Origin: Hydrogenoanaerobacterium sp032017025
GTDB taxonomy: Bacteria > Bacillota > Clostridia > Oscillospirales > Ruminococcaceae
Assembly (NCBI RefSeq): GCF_032017025.1
Contig: NZ_DALZQO010000001.1
Location: 1-64,000, forward strand
Length of the DNA: 64,000 nucleotides
Reading direction: 5' to 3'
Shown: piece after piece, positions 45,329 through 52,993 of the stretch
Numbering within the stretch: the stretch's first letter is position 1
Layout: each line of letters starts with the position of its first letter
Position numbers and translations under genes: made by a program
Notes under the pieces: generated by a model
Databases searched by the model: none
What the model saw: only the letters and a program-made list of their open reading frames with translations
Told to the model about the DNA's origin: nothing

Positions 45329-45834
45329 ATGAAAAATGAACTGACTACCCTCCGTTTATGGAATCCACTCTTCCCTCACATCTACCTCCGGAACGAATGG
45401 GGAGATTTGGAGAACAATCCGGTGGATTTAAGCGCTGGGGAAATTTTAGAATATGAGGATAAAATCCTCGATCTCATTAAAAAGGAAAGGCTGTCCGATG
45501 AGAGCGAGCGTGGCCTTGCCGTTTACCTCGATGATGACCTCAGCCGGAAGATACACAGCATCAACCCTTCCGTGGAGGAATGGAACGGTAAGCTATGGGG
45601 TGTGACCGGAGTGCAAACCTACGGCCACCTTTCTCCCTCTGAACTTTCGGAACTGACCGACTGGCTCTCCTCTCAATTTAGTGATGGCTGAGGCGAGGGA
45701 CTGGAGCAACGGGAAATTAAGGTGGATGACGGTGAGCTGTATCTTAGCTTTTGGGATAGCAGCGACCGCTTCTTCATTAAGCCGGAGGATGAACTGAAAA
45801 ACAGCCAGTCCTCCGGCTTTGGCATGACGATGAG
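45329..45834 (+). pseudogene. ICE protein gene broken by an in-frame TGA
   Basis: The frame starts at 45329 (AAAGGACAG upstream) and reads 120 residues to a TGA at 45689-45691. It then continues without a break as GEGLEQREIKVDDGELYLSFWD...FFIKPEDELKN to about 45834. Related ICE proteins have tryptophan at the stop (DGWGEG), so the change is TGG to TGA. Beyond 45830 the sequence changes frame into a recombinase tail. The gene is therefore both nonsense-mutated and cut short. The family is common on Clostridia ICEs; its function is unknown. Confidence 0.65.
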
Positions 45835-46116
45835 CAGGACTACGAGCAACAGGCCAGCCGCTTGCAGATGATACTGGATAACCTGTTTGCCGAGCGTGAC
45901 GAGCTGGAACACGGCATCGACACGGAAAACCCCTTTTTAACCGCATTTCGTCAACATGAAAATATTGACAAGCTGACGAGGGATATTCTAATTGAGTTGA
46001 TAGACCACATCAAGATTTACGAGGGCGGCAATATCAGCGTAAAGTTTAAGTTTGCTGACGAGCTGCGCCGCATAGCCGAGTATGTGGAAATCAACAAGCA
46101 ATCGGCGGCTGGTTAA
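45829..46116 (+). pseudogene. C-terminal remnant of a large serine recombinase
   Basis: The frame DEQDYEQQASRLQMILDN..NIDKLTRDILIELIDHIKIYEGG.ISVKFKF...RIAEYVE is the C-terminal coiled and DUF4368-like tail of a TnpX-type recombinase. The catalytic, recombinase and zinc-ribbon domains are missing. It joins the preceding broken gene at about 45830, which marks a deletion. It is the end of a second, decayed ICE next to the complete one. Confidence 0.7.
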
Positions 46117-46209
46117 GCCGCCACCCCGAGTTTGTACGTTGTTCTTAATATGGTTCGTGTTCGTAGGGGCCTATGCTCCTAATACCGTTGTTTCTAATGA
46201 CACAGAATT

Positions 46210-46246
46210 AAAGTCATGTATGAGATTTGAACTCATACATGACTTT
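46210..46246. terminator. Hairpin terminator
   Basis: AAAGTCATGTATGAG and CTCATACATGACTTT pair perfectly (15 pairs) around seven bases, upstream of the acetyltransferase gene. Confidence 0.75.
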
Positions 46247-46303
46247 TACTTTACTGATGATATAATAAAGCAAAGATTATTTATATAATAGTCAAGAGGG
46301 TTT

Positions 46304-46744
46304 ATGGAAATAATAAAAGTTGAAGACAGAAATTCGGTACTGATAGAACAACTTGTAACGGTATGGAAAAATTCTGTAAAGGAATCCCATTTATTCTTAT
46401 CGGATACAGAAATAGATAATATCCAGCAGTATGTACGGCAGGCTTTAGCTGGAATTTCGCATTTGATAGTTGCAAAAAAGGGAAGTGGTATTCCTATTGC
46501 CTTTATGGGGATAGAAGGTCGAAAGCTTGAAATGCTATTTGTTTCTCCCGAAGAGCGTGGGCATGGTGTTGGAAAGAATTTGCTTGTGTATGGCATTCAG
46601 GAATACGCAGTAAGTGATTTGGGAGTAAACGAGCAAAATCCTGAGGCAAAAGGATTTTACGAACACATGGGTTTCAAGGTTTACAAAAGAACCGAAACAG
46701 ATGAACAAGGTATGCCATACCCAATTTTATACATTAGGTTATGA
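46304..46744 (+). CDS. GNAT-family N-acetyltransferase
   Basis: A 146-residue GNAT protein. The acetyl-CoA loop is VSPEERGHGVGKNLL (about residues 83-97), and the C-terminal NPEAKGFYEHMGFKVYKR is the usual end of the fold. The substrate is unknown; length and layout resemble YjaB-like enzymes. An AGAGGGTTT lies before the ATG. It follows a terminator and is followed by another, so it is a single-gene unit. Confidence 0.88.
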   Translation: MEIIKVEDRNSVLIEQLVTVWKNSVKESHLFLSDTEIDNIQQYVRQALAGISHLIVAKKGSGIPIAFMGIEGRKLEMLFVSPEERGHGVGKNLLVYGIQEYAVSDLGVNEQNPEAKGFYEHMGFKVYKRTETDEQGMPYPILYIRL

Positions 46745-46862
46745 GCATAATCTACGTGAGGTTAGTTCAAATCCCAACTAAAAATCCAATGATATTTTTA
46801 TACAGCAAGGCTCGCAGCGATGTCCATACTGTTCCATAAAGGAATTATTGTATGGCAAATGA

Positions 46863-46890
46863 AAAAGGACATCTAACGATGTCCTTTTTT
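46863..46890. terminator. Terminator after the acetyltransferase
   Basis: AAAAGGACATC, TAAC and GATGTCCTTTT form an 11-pair hairpin with flanking A and T runs. Confidence 0.85.
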
Positions 46891-46938
46891 CGTTTCTATT
46901 CAAAATCCCCACCCATCAATATGATAGGCAGGGATTTT

Positions 46939-47079
46939 TCAGTTTATGATCTCATAAAACGCATAGGCTTGTTGCTCTGTCATTCCCATCTGAATTGCTT
47001 TCTTTCCTGCTAAATCATCTGTATTCGCTCTTAGTTCTGTTACCAGAAAAGGCAGTTGCGACCTGTTTCTGCTATACAC
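46939..47079 (-). pseudogene. Short protein remnant
   Basis: A 46-codon minus-strand frame (VYSRNRSQLPFLVTE..., ending EQQAYAFYEIIN) reads like real protein sequence but has no RBS and a stop just upstream. It is probably the tail of a lost gene. I cannot name the family. The rest of the 458-base gap (46745-47202) holds the terminator above and nothing else supported. Confidence 0.35.
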
Positions 47080-47202
47080 CTCATTCGGTGTATGTTTTCA
47101 CTGTCTGAAGAAAATTAGCTGCACTGTTCTTACTCCGTTACTCACGCTGCACCTCACCACCTCAATCCAAGAATAATGGGTATTATTTATTGATTGCTTC
47201 TA

Positions 47203-48297
47203 CTAATTTTTTAATACATTACTTAACGCCTTCAACAATGCCTCTGAAAAATATTTCGGCTTATCAACAAACGGGATATGGCCCGTGTTCTCGATAGTTA
47301 TAAGCTCTTTATTTGGTGCGGAAATATCGTTAAAATAACTAAACGCCATCCTATACGGCGTAGTCCAATCGCAATCTCCCGCAATAATTATTACTGGAAC
47401 TTCATATTGCAAATTGTAATCATACATTGATAATTTCCCATCTGAGAAAAGCACTTCATAAAGCTCGCTATTTGATTCGATGAGCTTGTCAAAACTCAGC
47501 ATCCATTTTAAGTCATTAAATGTCATATATGGCGAAAATAAAAGCAAGGGAACCATCTTATCGCCGTATTGAGACGGCAGATATTTCTCTTTTAGTTGCC
47601 GAAACTTCATAAGTTCTGTAGCTTCCGGTTTATCAAGTTTTTGATAGGCCATTATCAATTCAAGCGTTTCGCTTATTTCCTGTGCGTCTTGTGTTTTGCC
47701 CGCCGCATTCGCCAAACGTACTGCTTCTTGCGCTGATATTTGCTCAGATTTCTTGAAATTCAACATTTGGCTTATGGCTATATAAGCGGATACCTTTTCG
47801 GGGTGTTCTCCCGAATAAATCCCGCCGAGAAACGTCCCCCATGAATGCCCCATAATTATTACCGTTTCTTTTTCATACTCTAAACAGATATACTCCACCA
47901 ACTCGTCTAAATCCGACAGCAGTAAATCCAAAGTAGGTTTCTTGACTTTTTTATTACGATAATAAGTGTTCCCGCAACCACGCTGATCCCAGTGAACTAT
48001 CGTATAATCTTGCTCTAAATCTGCTTGCCAGCCATACGAATAATATGCCATACTATTGCCCGGCCCGCCGTGTAGCATAATAATAACCGGGTTATAAATG
48101 TCTTGTCCCCGAATTTGTATATACTGCTCAACTCCGCCTATGGTTATGTATTCGGCTTTTTGAATGCCTGTTTCCGAGCGGATTTTGTATTTTTGAGCGC
48201 CGATAATTTTTCCGATAATTATTGTCAATGCAAATAAAATTAACAATCCGAACAATATGACCAGAATTATTTTCACCTTTTTCAAACCTCTAATCAT
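47203..48297 (-). CDS. Membrane-anchored alpha/beta hydrolase, proline iminopeptidase-like
   Basis: A 364-residue protein with an N-terminal membrane segment (residues 9-30) and an alpha/beta hydrolase domain. Motifs: HGGPG (oxyanion loop, about 75-79), WDQRGCG, nucleophile GHSWG (about 149-153), GDCDW (acid, near 309) and GHIPF (histidine, near 340). HGGPG with DQRG is typical of proline iminopeptidases. It starts 31 bases after the PadR-type gene, so the pair is probably one operon under that regulator's control. Confidence 0.85.
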   Translation of the reverse strand: MIRGLKKVKIILVILFGLLILFALTIIIGKIIGAQKYKIRSETGIQKAEYITIGGVEQYIQIRGQDIYNPVIIMLHGGPGNSMAYYSYGWQADLEQDYTIVHWDQRGCGNTYYRNKKVKKPTLDLLLSDLDELVEYICLEYEKETVIIMGHSWGTFLGGIYSGEHPEKVSAYIAISQMLNFKKSEQISAQEAVRLANAAGKTQDAQEISETLELIMAYQKLDKPEATELMKFRQLKEKYLPSQYGDKMVPLLLFSPYMTFNDLKWMLSFDKLIESNSELYEVLFSDGKLSMYDYNLQYEVPVIIIAGDCDWTTPYRMAFSYFNDISAPNKELITIENTGHIPFVDKPKYFSEALLKALSNVLKN

Positions 48298-48328
48298 ATC
48301 AATATTTTCTCTTGATTAAGAATGATTT

Positions 48329-48868
48329 TTATTTGTTTTGCTCGTCTAACACTTCTAAAATTTTTTCAATGAACTGTTGTTGTTGCCGGATAATAGCAAA
48401 CATATTATCCATCGTAATTCTTGATAGTGGAGAAGTGTCTTGCGCAGCGGCTTCATTTGTTTTTTGCCCTTGCTCAAGCACATGGTATTCTTCATCAAGC
48501 AACTTTTTTTGTTCTTCCAGAGCTTCTCTGGCCTTTTCGTACGGGATTTTATAAAGAAGGGATAATCCGCTGTATAGTGTTGTAGGATATATGACAGAGG
48601 AAGTGCGTAATGAATCAATTATGATAGATTGCAAATAATTTTTCCCTTGATCTGTAGTTTTATATATAGCTTTTTGTCTATGTCCCGTCTGCTCAACACC
48701 TGTTAACTCAATATAATTTTCTTGTTCCAATTTTTTTAACGCATGATATATTGAACCAACCAATACACCACCCCATCTTTCAGCATCTGCTCTGCTTATC
48801 TTTTGTTGAATGTCGTAGCCAGACATTGGTTGTTCGTCTAATAATCCAAGCACAAGCAATCTCGTCAC
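48329..48868 (-). CDS. PadR-family transcriptional regulator
   Basis: A 179-residue regulator. The GTG at 48868 with GGAGGTGG upstream is preferred over an upstream ATG. It has the PadR winged helix: LLVLGLLDEQPMSGYDIQQKIS and GVLVGSIYHALKKLEQENYIELTG, then a C-terminal dimerisation coil. PadR proteins usually repress an adjacent gene in response to a small molecule. Here the partner is the downstream hydrolase. Confidence 0.88.
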   Translation of the reverse strand: MTRLLVLGLLDEQPMSGYDIQQKISRADAERWGGVLVGSIYHALKKLEQENYIELTGVEQTGHRQKAIYKTTDQGKNYLQSIIIDSLRTSSVIYPTTLYSGLSLLYKIPYEKAREALEEQKKLLDEEYHVLEQGQKTNEAAAQDTSPLSRITMDNMFAIIRQQQQFIEKILEVLDEQNK

Positions 48869-48971
48869 TGTATATCCACCTCCATTTACAATACTCAACA
48901 TTGAGTATACAGCATTAAGTATCTTTTATCAAGTCATTCTAGATTTCGTTTTGATAAATATTTGTGATAAG

Positions 48972-49091
48972 CTCCTACCACACGGCTTTGGGCTTGCCAT
49001 GCTAGTGTTTCTGCTCATTTCGCTCGGCATCACGCTTGCACCCCTTCAAATTGTTAGTGTGAATAAACTTGCAAGTTTCCGGAGGAGATGA
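48972..49091 (+). pseudogene. Remnant of a membrane protein C-terminus
   Basis: About 40 codons on the plus strand read LLPHGFGLAMLVFLLISLGITLAPLQIVSVNKLASFRRR then stop. This looks like the last transmembrane segment and tail of an ABC transporter permease. There is no start or RBS. It lies in the 418-base gap between the PadR and Rrf2 genes. Confidence 0.35.
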
Positions 49092-49122
49092 ACAAGATAT
49101 CACAAACCTGATTTGACTAAGC

Positions 49123-49175
49123 AAAACACCTGCAGATTGGCCCAGTAAGCCAGTTTGCAGGTGTTTTTATTTTTA
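49123..49175 (+). terminator. Terminator after the membrane-protein remnant
   Basis: AAAACACCTGCA and TGCAGGTGTTTT pair over a 21-base loop and are followed by TATTTTT. Confidence 0.8.
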
Positions 49176-49286
49176 TCGGCAGTGTGCTTTATCCACTTTT
49201 ATCTACAATCTAGTGAACAAAACGAATTCATCAAATTTTATCCGCCAAGCATTTATTCCTCTTAGATTATAATTGGGTACACATAG

Positions 49287-49706
49287 CTATAGCTCATTGC
49301 CAAAAATCCTCTTATCAATATCACAGATTGTGATGGTTTGTAACTGTTCTTTACATGACTGATCCAGCTGGTCGTAAATATCGTCCATGACCTCTGCCAT
49401 GCCAGACGCAATCAAACATTTCTTATCCATGCTGCCTGACCGCCAGGAGGAATACACGATTCGGGCACCTACTGCATCATTCACCTGTTGCAAAGAAACC
49501 TTTGTCGGGTCTGCATCAAACAGATATCCGCCGTCTACACCTTCTTTGGTCGTGACCAGCCCCGCTTTTTTCAATTTGGCCATTACTTTTCGAATGCGAG
49601 CCGGGTTTGTACATATGTTTTTTGCCAAAGTTTCGCTTGACAGCGTAATTGCTTTATGGTTTAAAAATACAAGCGCGTGCACCGCAATTGTAAATTCACT
49701 TGTCAT
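49287..49706 (-). CDS. Rrf2-family transcriptional regulator
   Basis: A 139-residue protein starting at the ATG at 49706 (GGAGG lies 14 bases upstream; a TTG at 49727 is an alternative). The winged helix reads FTIAVHALVFLNHKAITLSSETLAKNICTNPARIRKVMAKLKKAGLVTTKEGVDGGY, the Rrf2 signature. The later cysteines do not show the tight cluster of Fe-S binding members such as NsrR or IscR, so it may be a thiol or ligand sensor like YwnA. It is the last gene of the thiol-redox operon and may regulate the promoter at 52486-52514. Confidence 0.85.
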   Translation of the reverse strand: MTSEFTIAVHALVFLNHKAITLSSETLAKNICTNPARIRKVMAKLKKAGLVTTKEGVDGGYLFDADPTKVSLQQVNDAVGARIVYSSWRSGSMDKKCLIASGMAEVMDDIYDQLDQSCKEQLQTITICDIDKRIFGNEL

Positions 49707-49744
49707 ATTGTCTCTACTTTCCTCCAAACTTTTTTCTAAAAGGT

Positions 49745-50044
49745 TTATGGCTCATTCTTTTCTTTTGATGATTTTAAAGTGTCCCATAAAAAATACAGAT
49801 GAAGCAAAACCAGGCCGCCATAGATTACAAGTGTACTCTGCGGTGTCATTGCACAGGCGATACCGCTGCTTTGACGAACCAGACTGGTTATTAGCGCAAA
49901 GCCGTAAACCAATGAAATGCTCATGTAGAGCAGTGCAGAAAATTTATGCTTTGTCTGCTTTATGTACAGGGTATTGGTGATCAAAACCGCAAAGGCAACA
50001 CCCAGTCCTAGAAACGAAATAACAGTGGATAGTATGAATTGCAT
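49745..50044 (-). CDS. Small membrane protein of the redox operon
   Basis: A 99-residue protein with three hydrophobic segments (about 3-24, 36-57, 70-90) and a basic tail. It starts one base after the ferredoxin-type gene ends. No family is recognised. Its position suggests it is a membrane partner of the Fe-S protein. Confidence 0.7.
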   Translation of the reverse strand: MQFILSTVISFLGLGVAFAVLITNTLYIKQTKHKFSALLYMSISLVYGFALITSLVRQSSGIACAMTPQSTLVIYGGLVLLHLYFLWDTLKSSKEKNEP

Positions 50045-50045
50045 T

Positions 50046-50948
50046 CTATTTCTCCTTTGAAATTAGTTCAGATTCTGCTTCATGACAGCTCCCTTTTTGG
50101 AACGTTGAGCAGATTGCTCCGTGAGGACAATGCTTTTTACAGTCACCGCAGCGGATACATTCTGGGCTGTTGGGCGTTTTATACACCGGAATGTCGAGTT
50201 TGCAAACCTTTTGACAAGCTTTACAGGAGGTGCATTTGTTCTCATCCACCCGAAAACGGTAAAATGCAATGGGATTGAACACGCCATAAATTGCCCCCAA
50301 CGGACAAAGATAGCGACAGAACGGACGATAAACAAGCATAGAAAGCAGGATAAGCGCAACCAAGATAAAATTTTTCCAAGCAAAGAGCCACCCCGCAGCC
50401 GCTCGCAACCCTTCGTTTGCAATTACCAACGGAATTCCTGCAGTAAGCGTGCCGGACGGACAGATGTATTTGCAAAACCAAGGCTGCCCCTGCCCGATGA
50501 TATCGACTACATAAAGCGGCAGAAGAATTACGAAAACAATTAGAATCACATACTTGAGCCATTTCAGCCACCGGTCACCCGGCAGTTTTTTCAGCTTCTT
50601 AACAAAGGGGATTTTATGGAGCAGATCCTGAATCAACCCAAACGGGCAGAGCCAGCCGCACACAAAACGTCCCAGTACAGCCCCGACCACCATGAGAAAA
50701 CCGAGAATATAGAACGCAAATTTATAATTCCTGCTGCCCAGCACTGCTTGCAAAGACCCAATGGGGCAAGAGCCCAAAGCCCCCGGACAAGAATAGCAGT
50801 TCAGCCCCGGAACACACAAGGCTTTCGTACTGCCTGTAAAAATCTTGCCTTTTGCAAAACCCACAGCGTATCCATTTGTTAGGGCTGTAAACACGGACTG
50901 TACCCATAGCCTTGAATGATTTTTTAAGCTGGAAAACAGTTTACCCAA
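50046..50948 (-). CDS. NapH/CcoG-like membrane ferredoxin protein
   Basis: A 300-residue membrane protein with about five transmembrane segments and many cysteines. It contains CYSCPGALGSCPIG, CGWLCPFG, CRYLCPLGA, and a C-terminal pair of 4Fe-4S clusters: CTSCKACQKVC and CIRCGDCKKHCPHG. This is the layout of NapH/YccM-type quinol- or thiol-linked electron transfer proteins. It starts on a TTG that overlaps the preceding mini-gene by eight bases. With TlpA and the rhodanese it probably moves electrons across the membrane to surface thiols. Confidence 0.85.
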   Translation of the reverse strand: MGKLFSSLKNHSRLWVQSVFTALTNGYAVGFAKGKIFTGSTKALCVPGLNCYSCPGALGSCPIGSLQAVLGSRNYKFAFYILGFLMVVGAVLGRFVCGWLCPFGLIQDLLHKIPFVKKLKKLPGDRWLKWLKYVILIVFVILLPLYVVDIIGQGQPWFCKYICPSGTLTAGIPLVIANEGLRAAAGWLFAWKNFILVALILLSMLVYRPFCRYLCPLGAIYGVFNPIAFYRFRVDENKCTSCKACQKVCKLDIPVYKTPNSPECIRCGDCKKHCPHGAICSTFQKGSCHEAESELISKEK

Positions 50949-51087
50949 TGCCGATGCACTCCAAACATATGTTAATTGCCTTGGTCAGTACGGTTGCAGC
51001 CTCTCCGCGGTAGACACCGAAGACTATAAAAGCAATACCAACCAACAAAACAAGTATTCCGGGAATGTTTTTTTGGAATGCTCCCAC
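50941..51087 (-). CDS. CD1871A-type CXXC mini-protein
   Basis: A 48-residue protein starting with GTG directly after the TlpA stop. It has one membrane helix (residues 9-25) and ends in the characteristic NICLECIGIG tail, with a CXXC redox pair. I recognise it as the CD1871A family of CXXC-motif proteins that accompany thioredoxin-like genes in Clostridia. Its end overlaps the ferredoxin gene start. It is likely a membrane thiol relay. Confidence 0.85.
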   Translation of the reverse strand: MGAFQKNIPGILVLLVGIAFIVFGVYRGEAATVLTKAINICLECIGIG

Positions 51088-51708
51088 TTATTTCACATCC
51101 TCAAGTGTTTTATCGATGATCTTTGCCCAGTCTGCTTTTTGCTTTGCACCCAAATAGGATTTTCCAACGATGTTGCCACTTTTATCAACAAAGATTGTTT
51201 CGGGCACGCCGGTTACATCTTTGAGCTTTGCCTGAATCAGGTCATTCGAGGGTAGTAGGTGCGTATATGCCGCGCCCGTTTTGGCAACAACTTCTTTCGC
51301 GGTATCCACCATTTCCTCAGAAATCGTTCCATCTTGCTTTAGCACGTCCATTACAATACCTACAATCTGGACATTTTTATCTTTGTATTCGGCTGCAAGC
51401 TCGCCCAACTCAGGCATTTCACTTAAGCAAGGGCCGCAAAAGGTTGCCCATATATTGATCATGGTAAGGTCGTAATCTGCGAAAATTTCTTGTGTAACTT
51501 CGTTTCCCTCAAGGTCTGTGGAGGTAAAGGCACTGAGAGAAGGAACTGATTCCTCCGCTGCCGATGACGTGGCGTCACCAGCGGAAGCAGACAAAGAGGC
51601 TTCGGCAGCGCTGCTTGATGCGTCAATCTGTTTGGGGCTGCATGCCGATAAGACTGTTACTGCTGCCAGCACCATTGTAAGAATAAGGGTACGTTTGCTT
51701 GTGTTCAT
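51088..51708 (-). CDS. TlpA-like thiol-disulfide oxidoreductase lipoprotein
   Basis: A 206-residue protein with a signal peptide and lipobox (AAVTVLSAC, Cys23), a Ser/Ala-rich linker and a thioredoxin-like domain. The redox motif is NIWATFCGPCLSEMPELG (CGPC, about 113-116 region), with GVPETIFVDKSGNIVG as the cis-proline segment. It would act on the outer face of the membrane to reduce or oxidise protein thiols. RBS AGGAGGAAACAAA precedes the ATG. The next gene starts on the base after its stop. Confidence 0.9.
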   Translation of the reverse strand: MNTSKRTLILTMVLAAVTVLSACSPKQIDASSSAAEASLSASAGDATSSAAEESVPSLSAFTSTDLEGNEVTQEIFADYDLTMINIWATFCGPCLSEMPELGELAAEYKDKNVQIVGIVMDVLKQDGTISEEMVDTAKEVVAKTGAAYTHLLPSNDLIQAKLKDVTGVPETIFVDKSGNIVGKSYLGAKQKADWAKIIDKTLEDVK

Positions 51709-51896
51709 TTTGTTTCCTCCTGTTGTAAGGTTTTAGGTTCTCATCAATAATTTGCTTGACTTCTTCTTTAGAGCCGATTCTATGTCAAGCTGTTCCCAAT
51801 CTGATATTCGGCCTCATGTCTTGGAACCGCCCATCGCAATAATTGCTGTACATAAAATAAATATGGGAATCGTCCGTATGCTAAGTGATACCCCGC

Positions 51897-51995
51897 TTAA
51901 ATTGGGCAAACCCCCGCCCCTCCAGTCAGGAACAGCAACAGAAGAAGCAGGACGGCAGCAGCCATTCCAATCACTCTCACATATTTTAGATTCAT
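51897..51995 (-). CDS. 32-residue membrane peptide coupled to the rhodanese gene
   Basis: An ATGA overlap with the rhodanese stop opens a 32-codon gene with a single membrane helix (MAAAVLLLLLLFL) and a C-terminal GGAGVCPI. The lone cysteine before Pro-Ile recalls DUF2892-type rhodanese-linked membrane proteins, but it is much shorter. A second frame carries a further hydrophobic stretch (RTIPIFILCTAIIAMGG) just after, so a frameshifted longer protein is possible. Confidence 0.5.
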   Translation of the reverse strand: MNLKYVRVIGMAAAVLLLLLLFLTGGAGVCPI

Positions 51996-52435
51996 TTATC
52001 CCCCGCCACAGTCTCGTACGGCCAGCTGTTAATTCCCCCAAAGTCGTAAACCGCGGTATAGCCCAAAGCGACTAATTTTTCCGCTGCTTGACGGCTTCTG
52101 TTTCCGCTCCTGCAATAAACGAGTATCTCTGCATTTAAGTCGGGCAGCTGCTCGGGTCGGGTATCTTTAATGTTTTCGTTCGGCAACAGAAGGGCTCCCC
52201 CTATATGCTTTTCGTCATATTCCTGCTGCGTTCTGACATCCAGAATAATAGCATCTGTATTTTCATCCATTCGTTTCTTTGCTTGTTCTGCGGTTATTTG
52301 ATGGTAGACCGCTTGCGCTTCAGTTGCTTGTGAAGATATGGCAGAGGATGACGATGCCGACTGAGCCGAACAAGCAGTAAACATAAGCATGGACAACAAT
52401 GTGCTGCCTAATGTAAATATCGATTTCTTTTTCAA
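51992..52435 (-). CDS. Rhodanese-domain lipoprotein
   Basis: A 147-residue protein with a signal peptide and lipobox (LMFTACS, Cys22) and one rhodanese domain. The active loop is VYCRSGNRSRQAA (cysteine about residue 111), preceded by IILDVRTQQEYDEKHIGGA. It would transfer sulfane sulfur or sense sulfide at the cell surface. It is the first gene of the redox operon, behind a consensus promoter. Confidence 0.9.
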   Translation of the reverse strand: MKKKSIFTLGSTLLSMLMFTACSAQSASSSSAISSQATEAQAVYHQITAEQAKKRMDENTDAIILDVRTQQEYDEKHIGGALLLPNENIKDTRPEQLPDLNAEILVYCRSGNRSRQAAEKLVALGYTAVYDFGGINSWPYETVAGDK

Positions 52436-52485
52436 TACAATTCTCCCCCTTAAATGTAACTTTTTCCACTACAGTTTATATTGTA

Positions 52486-52514
52486 ATTATATTGGTTACA
52501 GTTATGATTGTCAA
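52486..52514 (-). promoter_or_regulatory. Perfect consensus promoter with overlapping inverted repeat
   Basis: On the minus strand: -35 TTGACA (52514-52509), 17-base spacer, -10 TATAAT (52491-52486), a perfect sigma-A consensus. The spacer and -10 contain TGTAA-n9-TTACA, an inverted repeat of the kind bound by Rrf2 dimers. Such a strong promoter is expected to need repression. Confidence 0.85.
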
Positions 52515-52599
52515 CATTTATTTTAGATTCAATTTTTGTCCGACACAGATTACGGTCATTACTGGTATGTAAAGCCTATAACCTTAGTACACTAAGTGC

Positions 52600-52636
52600 A
52601 AAAAAGCAGCGAAGCACTCAGCCCCGCTGCTTTTTT
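52600..52636. terminator. Bidirectional terminator
   Basis: AAAAAAGCAGCG and CGCTGCTTTTTT pair perfectly around a 13-base loop, between the MerR gene and the redox promoter. Confidence 0.85.
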
Positions 52637-52716
52637 GTTTCCTATGCTTTATGGTTCTCATTGTCATGGAGTCGGTCAAACTTTTACTTGCGCTGATTCC
52701 GAAAAAAGCGATAAGC

Positions 52717-52977
52717 TCACTTCATTTCTACTAATTCCTTAATTTCAGGAATGGTATATCCCTGTTGTTTGAGCAGCCGTATTTTTTCTATTGTGGCAAT
52801 TGCCTTTTCGCGGGGGAACCTTCGTGTTAAATTTTCTTCCTCCTGTTCAAAAGGCAGCATTCCTTCTTCTGTATAAAATTTAAGGGTACTGTAGCGACAA
52901 TTCGTGAGCCGCACCAATTCACCTATGGATATATACTCGGACGCCAATATTTTTTCTATGGAGCGTTGTCTAGACAT
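52717..52977 (-). CDS. MerR-family regulator
   Basis: An 86-residue minimal MerR protein: SIGELVRLTNCRYSTLKFYTEEGMLP, then the helix KAIATIEKIRLLKQQGYTIPEIKELV. It lacks the long dimerisation coil and effector domain of full MerR proteins. AGGAAGTT precedes the ATG. It starts 16 bases after the 329-residue gene, so the two share a transcript. Confidence 0.85.
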   Translation of the reverse strand: MSRQRSIEKILASEYISIGELVRLTNCRYSTLKFYTEEGMLPFEQEEENLTRRFPREKAIATIEKIRLLKQQGYTIPEIKELVEMK

Positions 52978-52993
52978 AACTTCCTAAACCCCT

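Noticed and set aside
45689..45691. TGA read as selenocysteine
   Set aside because: The homologous position holds tryptophan and no SECIS-like hairpin follows immediately; a nonsense mutation is simpler.
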